DNA of 64,000 nt from an uncultured Clostridia bacterium. Lineage in GTDB: Bacteria > Bacillota > Clostridia > TANB77 > CAG-508. The DNA lies in contig CAKOTX010000003.1 in the NCBI GenBank assembly GCA_934120315.1, positions 1-64,000 of the forward strand. Direction: 5' to 3'. Below are positions 59,757 through 64,000 of the stretch, in pieces. The notes beneath the pieces were generated by a model. That model saw nothing but the letters and a program-made list of their open reading frames with translations. It did not search any database and was not told where the DNA came from. Numbering within the stretch: the first letter of the stretch is position 1; each line of letters opens with the position of its first letter. Both the position numbers and the translations under genes were made by a program.

Positions 59757-60895
59757 CTATACATCATCCCACTATTCGAAATTTTTACGACCATTGTAAT
59801 TCCAATAATTAATATCACTGAAAGTGCACACAAAATTCCTAGCAATAATTTAAATACTCCACTCATTTCATCTAATAGTTTTACAATCTTTTCATCTGCA
59901 ATAGGCTGAACCACTGCTGATGCTAAGCTATATATTATGCTCAATGTACCTATTTTTATTATTGGCATAATACAAATACTTAGAATTACAATCACACCCA
60001 CAAAGCCAACTGCATTTTTTAAAATTACACCACATCCAAGTACACTGTCTACCACATCTCCAAGGACTTTTCCTACAACCGGAATCACTGTAGAAACTGC
60101 TGCTTTTGCAGTTTTGGCAGTGATTCCATCAACACTACTACTTAAAGTTCCTTCTAATGATACAACTCCAACAAACACAGTTAAAATAACTCCAAGAGCC
60201 CACATCACCCCAGATTTTAAAAATTTCGAAATTTTCTCTATTTGTACTCTTTCTGAAATCTTTGAAACTATAGAAAATACAACAATCACCAAAACAATTG
60301 GTATCAAAATATCTGAAATAATATTTCCCACAAAGTTGCTTATAAAAAGCACAATTGGTTCTATTATAGTGCTTGTAGCAATACTTCCTGTATACACCAT
60401 CAGAGTTAAAAGCAGTGGTATTAGTACATTTATGAATCCCACCAGATTATTTGAAGTATCTTTTACTAATTTAATTATTTCTGTAAAATTTGACATTATT
60501 AGTGTGACTATTAATATGTATTGAACAAAATAAATAATTTGAGAAACATTATTATTATCTAAACTATCTGTTATTGATTTTAAAATTCCATGTATTACTA
60601 TGATTACTAAAATACTTATTAAAATTTTTAAGCTTGAACTAACTTCTTTTCCTAATAATTTAATTATTATTTTATATAATTTATTATTATCTACTTTTCC
60701 TTGTATGGCCTGTCCTAACATACTTGACAAATCAATCTCTCCAAATGATTCATTTGTATATTTTTGTGCTTCTTTTAAAAATCCGCTAATATTAAATTTT
60801 TCTTGTGTTGATGACATTATTTCATCTTGTGTTTCTGCAAATGCATAATTGGGTATCATTAGTACAAGGATAAATATTAAAATTATTCTTTTCAT
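59753..60895 (-). CDS. spoIIIAE: Stage III sporulation protein AE
   Basis: 380 residues with a signal-like N terminus (FILVLMIPNYAFA) and about seven membrane helices, including GFVGVIVILSICIMPIIKIG. The largest subunit of the channel complex, of unknown mechanism. Confidence 0.93.
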   Translation of the reverse strand: MKRIILIFILVLMIPNYAFAETQDEIMSSTQEKFNISGFLKEAQKYTNESFGEIDLSSMLGQAIQGKVDNNKLYKIIIKLLGKEVSSSLKILISILVIIVIHGILKSITDSLDNNNVSQIIYFVQYILIVTLIMSNFTEIIKLVKDTSNNLVGFINVLIPLLLTLMVYTGSIATSTIIEPIVLFISNFVGNIISDILIPIVLVIVVFSIVSKISERVQIEKISKFLKSGVMWALGVILTVFVGVVSLEGTLSSSVDGITAKTAKAAVSTVIPVVGKVLGDVVDSVLGCGVILKNAVGFVGVIVILSICIMPIIKIGTLSIIYSLASAVVQPIADEKIVKLLDEMSGVFKLLLGILCALSVILIIGITMVVKISNSGMMYR

Positions 60896-60908
60896 ATCAA
60901 TCCTTTCA

Positions 60909-61298
60909 TTATGGCAATATTTGAATTATCAATTCTAATAAACTTGAAATAATTGGCATAGACATTGCAATTATAATAACTTTGCTTCCAATTTCTATTT
61001 TACTTGCAATCGCTTTTTCACCTGCATCTGAACAGATACTAACCGCAAACTCTGCAATGATTGCAATTCCTGTGATTTTTAACAATATTCCAAGAAATTG
61101 TTTATTAATATACGTCTTATCAGAAATGGATTTCAAAAGATTTATAATTCCAGTAATTTTATCCATTGCCAAAAATAAAATTAGAACTCCTGCTATTATT
61201 GACACATATATTGCATATTCAGGTCGATATTGTTTCAAAATGACAGCTATTATCAGAGCCATAAAGCCTATTCCAACAATCTTAATTACTTCTTCCAT
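60909..61298 (-). CDS. spoIIIAD: Stage III sporulation protein AD
   Basis: 129 residues, four membrane helices (VGIGFMALIIAVILKQY, YVSIIAGVLILFLAM). ATG 61298 is better spaced from AAAAGG than the ATG at 61307. Confidence 0.92.
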   Translation of the reverse strand: MEEVIKIVGIGFMALIIAVILKQYRPEYAIYVSIIAGVLILFLAMDKITGIINLLKSISDKTYINKQFLGILLKITGIAIIAEFAVSICSDAGEKAIASKIEIGSKVIIIAMSMPIISSLLELIIQILP

Positions 61299-61315
61299 AA
61301 AATTCATTCCTTTTA

Positions 61316-61510
61316 TTATAAGTTAAATAATGTACGTACAGTCTGAAATAAAGTATTTATTTGCTGAATTACCATTGTCAAAACAATCACTAATCCTGCC
61401 AAAGTTGTCATCATCGCTTGATCTTCTCGTCCAGCTCTAACCAGCACTTGATGCAATACTGCAACTAAAATTCCAATAGCTGCAATTTTAAATAATAAAT
61501 TAATATCCAT
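61316..61510 (-). CDS. spoIIIAC: Stage III sporulation protein AC
   Basis: 64 residues with two membrane helices (AAIGILVAVLHQVLV and MTTLAGLVIVLTMVI). Small channel component. Confidence 0.93.
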   Translation of the reverse strand: MDINLLFKIAAIGILVAVLHQVLVRAGREDQAMMTTLAGLVIVLTMVIQQINTLFQTVRTLFNL

Positions 61511-61526
61511 TTTTAATCCCCTTTAT

Positions 61527-62051
61527 TTAAAATAGTATAATACAAAATACCAGGCCAGTTACAACTCCAAGAGTTTTACACATTTTTTGATTTTTCTTTT
61601 TCTCTTCTTCTGCTTTCTCTATTTGAATGCTCAAAAACTCTTCTGTAACCTCAATTTCACTAACTTGGCCATTTACATCTGTTTGTCCTAATAGCTTACC
61701 CAATCTCTTAAGTATATTTTTATCTTCTTGTTTTATGCTTATATCTGCATCTTGTATGCAATTCTCCCAGACATCTTTTGCCTGATAATATGTTATTTGA
61801 TTTGCCATTTGTCCAAAGATTTTTTCTATTTCAGTATCATTATCTTTAGCAATTTGCCTAAAGATTTCACCTAACGGTTCATATGTAAATTTGATTTTCG
61901 TTTTCATTATGTTTAATATATTTTTGAACTCTTTCAGTTCATCAACCCTATTGCCATATGCTCTGGCAATTGCCATTCCAATCGAAGTCGACAGTCCAAA
62001 AATAATTAATAACAATATGTATTTTAAAGTTTTTATAACGGATAAAGACAT
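61527..62051 (-). CDS. spoIIIAB: Stage III sporulation protein AB
   Basis: 174 residues. N-terminal helix (LKYILLLIIFGLSTSIGMAI) and C-terminal helix (TLGVVTGLVFCIILF) flank a soluble domain (GNRVDELKEFKNILNIMKT). It resembles GspF-like domains. Overlaps the end of spoIIIAA by 19 bases. Confidence 0.92.
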   Translation of the reverse strand: MSLSVIKTLKYILLLIIFGLSTSIGMAIARAYGNRVDELKEFKNILNIMKTKIKFTYEPLGEIFRQIAKDNDTEIEKIFGQMANQITYYQAKDVWENCIQDADISIKQEDKNILKRLGKLLGQTDVNGQVSEIEVTEEFLSIQIEKAEEEKKKNQKMCKTLGVVTGLVFCIILF

Positions 62052-62932
62052 TTCGCATCACCTCTCTTTTCTGTATTTAATACTACAATTCTTTCAAAAA
62101 TATGTTTATTTATCAATTTCGAAAGTTCTAGATTTTTTTCTATTTCTTCTAAATCTTTTCCATGAGCTGTAAAAACACCCTTAACACCTGAGCAAACTGC
62201 ATAATCAATTGCCTCTACATCCTCTTTACTCCCAATCTCATCACATGCAATAACATCAGGAGCCATAGAACGTACCAAAATTCTCATAGCATACGGTTTA
62301 GGCATATTATCAATTACATCTGTTCTTACTCCCACATCATTTTGAGGAACCCCTTTATACATTGCAGCAATTTCGCCTCGTTCATCAGCCACCCCAACCG
62401 TTTTTCCTGCAAAACCAAGCGTTTTAATTCCATTACTTACATTTCGAATAATATCTCTTAGCAATGTCGTTTTGCCACATCCAGGAGGAGAAATTATAAG
62501 AGTATTATGTACAGAATTATTACTAAAATCTAGAATCTCATTAATAATTCTATTACTACATCCAATCTTTTGCCTTGCAATCCTAAAATTCAAGCTAGAA
62601 ATATAATTCATATTAATAACTTGTCCATTCTCCAAAACCGCACTTCCTACAATTCCAACCCTATTTCCTCCTTTAATAGTTATATATCCATCACAAATTT
62701 GCCTCCTATATGAGTAAACCGAATTTTCGCACACTTTCTCAAACGCCTGTAAAATATCTTGCTGTTTTACAATATAATCAAGCAATTTCGTCTTATTTTC
62801 ATATTTCAAAGCAAGTGGCTTTTCTGCTCTAAGTCGTATTTCTTCAATATTTTCACTGTTTTGATTTTCTTGCATAATTATTTGCCTTATCACCGCAGGC
62901 AAATATTCTAGAACATTTTTTACTTCATCCAT
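62033..62932 (-). CDS. spoIIIAA: Stage III sporulation protein AA (ATPase)
   Basis: 299 residues. P-loop SPPGCGKTTLLRDI at 148-161, Walker B VIACDEIGS, and ERGEIAA-type segment VADERGEIAAMYKGVP. It is related to type II/IV secretion ATPases and powers the channel. First gene of the operon; its ribosome site AAGGAGG touches the repeat array. Confidence 0.94.
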   Translation of the reverse strand: MDEVKNVLEYLPAVIRQIIMQENQNSENIEEIRLRAEKPLALKYENKTKLLDYIVKQQDILQAFEKVCENSVYSYRRQICDGYITIKGGNRVGIVGSAVLENGQVINMNYISSLNFRIARQKIGCSNRIINEILDFSNNSVHNTLIISPPGCGKTTLLRDIIRNVSNGIKTLGFAGKTVGVADERGEIAAMYKGVPQNDVGVRTDVIDNMPKPYAMRILVRSMAPDVIACDEIGSKEDVEAIDYAVCSGVKGVFTAHGKDLEEIEKNLELSKLINKHIFERIVVLNTEKRGDAKCLYPL

Positions 62933-62942
62933 GTTTCCTCCT

Positions 62943-63056
62943 TGTCAATTTGGTGTCAATTTGGTGTCGGTGTTTTTTTTGACATCGTTGTCAATTTGGT
63001 ACCGGTGTTTTTCTTGACAGCCTTGTCAATTTGGTACCGGTGTTTTTCTTGACACC
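62943..63056. repeat. Tandem 35-bp repeat array before spoIIIAA
   Basis: Units TGTCAATTTGGTGTCGG/TGTCAATTTGGTACCGG start at 62954, 62989 and 63024, with a partial unit at 62943. Each junction holds a TTGACA-N4-TGTCAA dyad. These are head-to-tail half copies of the palindrome seen at 53010. No variable spacer separates them. Confidence 0.85.
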
Positions 63057-63091
63057 AAAAAAAGAACATATATTATATATATATGCTCTTT
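63054..63091 (-). terminator. Terminator after the 63125 gene
   Basis: AAAGAGCATATAT/ATATATGTTCTTT arms (63079-63091, 63061-63073), then a T run on the minus strand that touches the repeat array. Confidence 0.75.
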
Positions 63092-63124
63092 CCAGTCTTT
63101 TTAGAACTATTTTTTTATTCAATT

Positions 63125-64000
63125 TTATTGAATTCCGCTAAAATTTTTATATACATTTAAGAACAAATCTTGTAGCTCTTTATCTGTTGCATCATTTATT
63201 ATTATTGCATTATTTGAATTAAATGCATCTATGCTCAAATTAGAATCAAATGTAACTACATTATTATATGTTACACTAATACTTGTTTTTCCATCAGCTG
63301 TTGATGAAGAAGTTGATGAAGAACCTGAATAAACTATATCAGCTGTTATTGTTTCCTCTACATCATCTAATTTTGCTAAGTTTTTATAAGCCATCTCGAT
63401 TTGAATATTTGCCACTTCTTCGCCATCTGAATTAGCTTTAATTCCAACAATATAGCTTAACTCATCTTTATTAGTAAATTTTTCTATACTTACTTGTCCA
63501 ACAAGTTCATTATCTTCATATGCATAAAATACAAGTTTATTATCTGACTTTTCTACTGCTGCAACAATTTCAGCCACATCATCAGTTACAGTTTTTATTT
63601 CACATTCTGTTAACTCGCCTGATTTTATAGTTAATACAATTTGAACTCTATCAGCATCTGTTGTATCAGTTTCTTTTATTGCATCTACAAAATTGTCTAT
63701 TTGTGTTTTCAAATCTTCTACTGTTGTTCCAGCAGATAATTTATTTAATAAGTCTCTATCCTCTTTCAATGCATTTGCTAATTTTTCAATTAAATTTATA
63801 AATTGTTCTGCAGATACATCCATTGTTACTTTAGTTTGATCTTTTGTTTTTGTCTTAGAGAACATGTCTTTTGTCATGTTGTCATATAATACTTTAGAAT
63901 ATTTGTCTTTTATTTGGCTTATTTCTTTATCAGAAAAATTTAATCCACTTAATGTAATATTATCTGGAATATTGCTTGTGTCCATTCCAAATCTATCTGC
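63125..64000 (-). CDS. 3' part of an unidentified gene (continues beyond the window)
   Basis: At least 291 codons with no stop to the window edge (in frame ADRFGMDTSN before the first methionine), so this is the C-terminal part of a longer protein. It is rich in Lys/Asp/Thr, with strands and a serine-rich linker (SGSSSTSSSTADGKTS) and no membrane segment in this part. It looks like an extracytoplasmic beta-rich domain. I do not recognise the family. Confidence 0.55.
   Translation of the reverse strand, partial: ADRFGMDTSNIPDNITLSGLNFSDKEISQIKDKYSKVLYDNMTKDMFSKTKTKDQTKVTMDVSAEQFINLIEKLANALKEDRDLLNKLSAGTTVEDLKTQIDNFVDAIKETDTTDADRVQIVLTIKSGELTECEIKTVTDDVAEIVAAVEKSDNKLVFYAYEDNELVGQVSIEKFTNKDELSYIVGIKANSDGEEVANIQIEMAYKNLAKLDDVEETITADIVYSGSSSTSSSTADGKTSISVTYNNVVTFDSNLSIDAFNSNNAIIINDATDKELQDLFLNVYKNFSGIQ

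Noticed and set aside
62943..63056. CRISPR array
   Set aside because: The 35-bp units are directly adjacent with no unique spacers and resemble the palindromes elsewhere; no cas genes are present.
1..64000. tRNA, rRNA, tmRNA or SRP RNA genes
   Set aside because: I saw no cloverleaf with a GTTCRANNC T-loop and no rRNA-like sequence; a covariance search could not be run.

Overview
The window comes from an AT-rich, endospore-forming anaerobic firmicute, most likely an unnamed gut clostridium. The evidence is A/T-ending codons throughout, AGGAGG-type ribosome sites with many TTG/GTG starts, a complete spoIIIA operon (AA to AH), yabP/yabQ/divIC, an uninterrupted pro-sigK, a GerA-type germinant receptor subunit, rubrerythrin, and a tRNA-Val T-box leader on valS. 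Most genes lie on the minus strand. Only four confident genes lie on the plus strand: a membrane protein at 2742, a small membrane protein at 35343, sigK and the gerA-like gene.

Region by region (right-to-left transcription unless stated). 1-5070: an acyl-CoA thioesterase, an AlbA_2/winged-helix regulator with its own repeated operator, a 740-base intergenic stretch rich in inverted repeats, and several small unknown genes with near-consensus promoters, including a 28-codon gene. 5200-10800: T-box, valS, yabP, yabQ, divIC, rho. 10870-11640: two unknown genes of clearly higher GC. 11800-20850: fucO-like dehydrogenase, an unknown anchored protein, def, priA, gmk, rpoZ, remA, yicC, a membrane protein, rsmE and a DUF3990 pair. 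20950-24310: the dTDP-rhamnose genes rfbDACB. 24400-34640: a glycolytic cluster gap-pgk-nudix-gmk paralogue-tpiA-gpmI, then a YezG-like immunity gene, an IscU/NifU-like scaffold, the GGGtGRT gene, eno and an RpiB/LacAB-type isomerase. 34740-39140: a helical unknown, sigK, a Fic protein, and a PadR/SEDS pair. 39290-46430: copA, copZ and a TetR-controlled heterodimeric ABC exporter. 46550-49030: malQ-pfk. 49190-51730: a BspA-like repeat protein and a 44-codon gene. 51960-57020: lysC, prfB with its programmed frameshift, a transglutaminase-like protein, gerA-like. 57080-64000: rubrerythrin, spoIIIAA-AH and a truncated unknown.

Functional themes are central sugar metabolism (malQ, pfk, the lower glycolytic genes, fucO, rfb precursors), sporulation and germination, and translation or transcription housekeeping. 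Conflict and surface functions are scattered among them: the DUF3990 pair, a YezG-like immunity protein, Fic, and BspA.

The least explained structures are as follows. A GGGGTCGGT-type palindromic repeat family occurs at four loci, including a 35-bp tandem array directly in front of spoIIIAA. A roughly 62-nt hairpin in the lysC leader pairs fully only as minus-strand RNA. A 28-codon gene has its own promoter and shares a 36-bp palindrome with the convergent gene. The GGGtGRT/scaffold pair sits among glycolytic genes. A SEDS protein is fused to a permease-prefix-like domain beside a PadR regulator.
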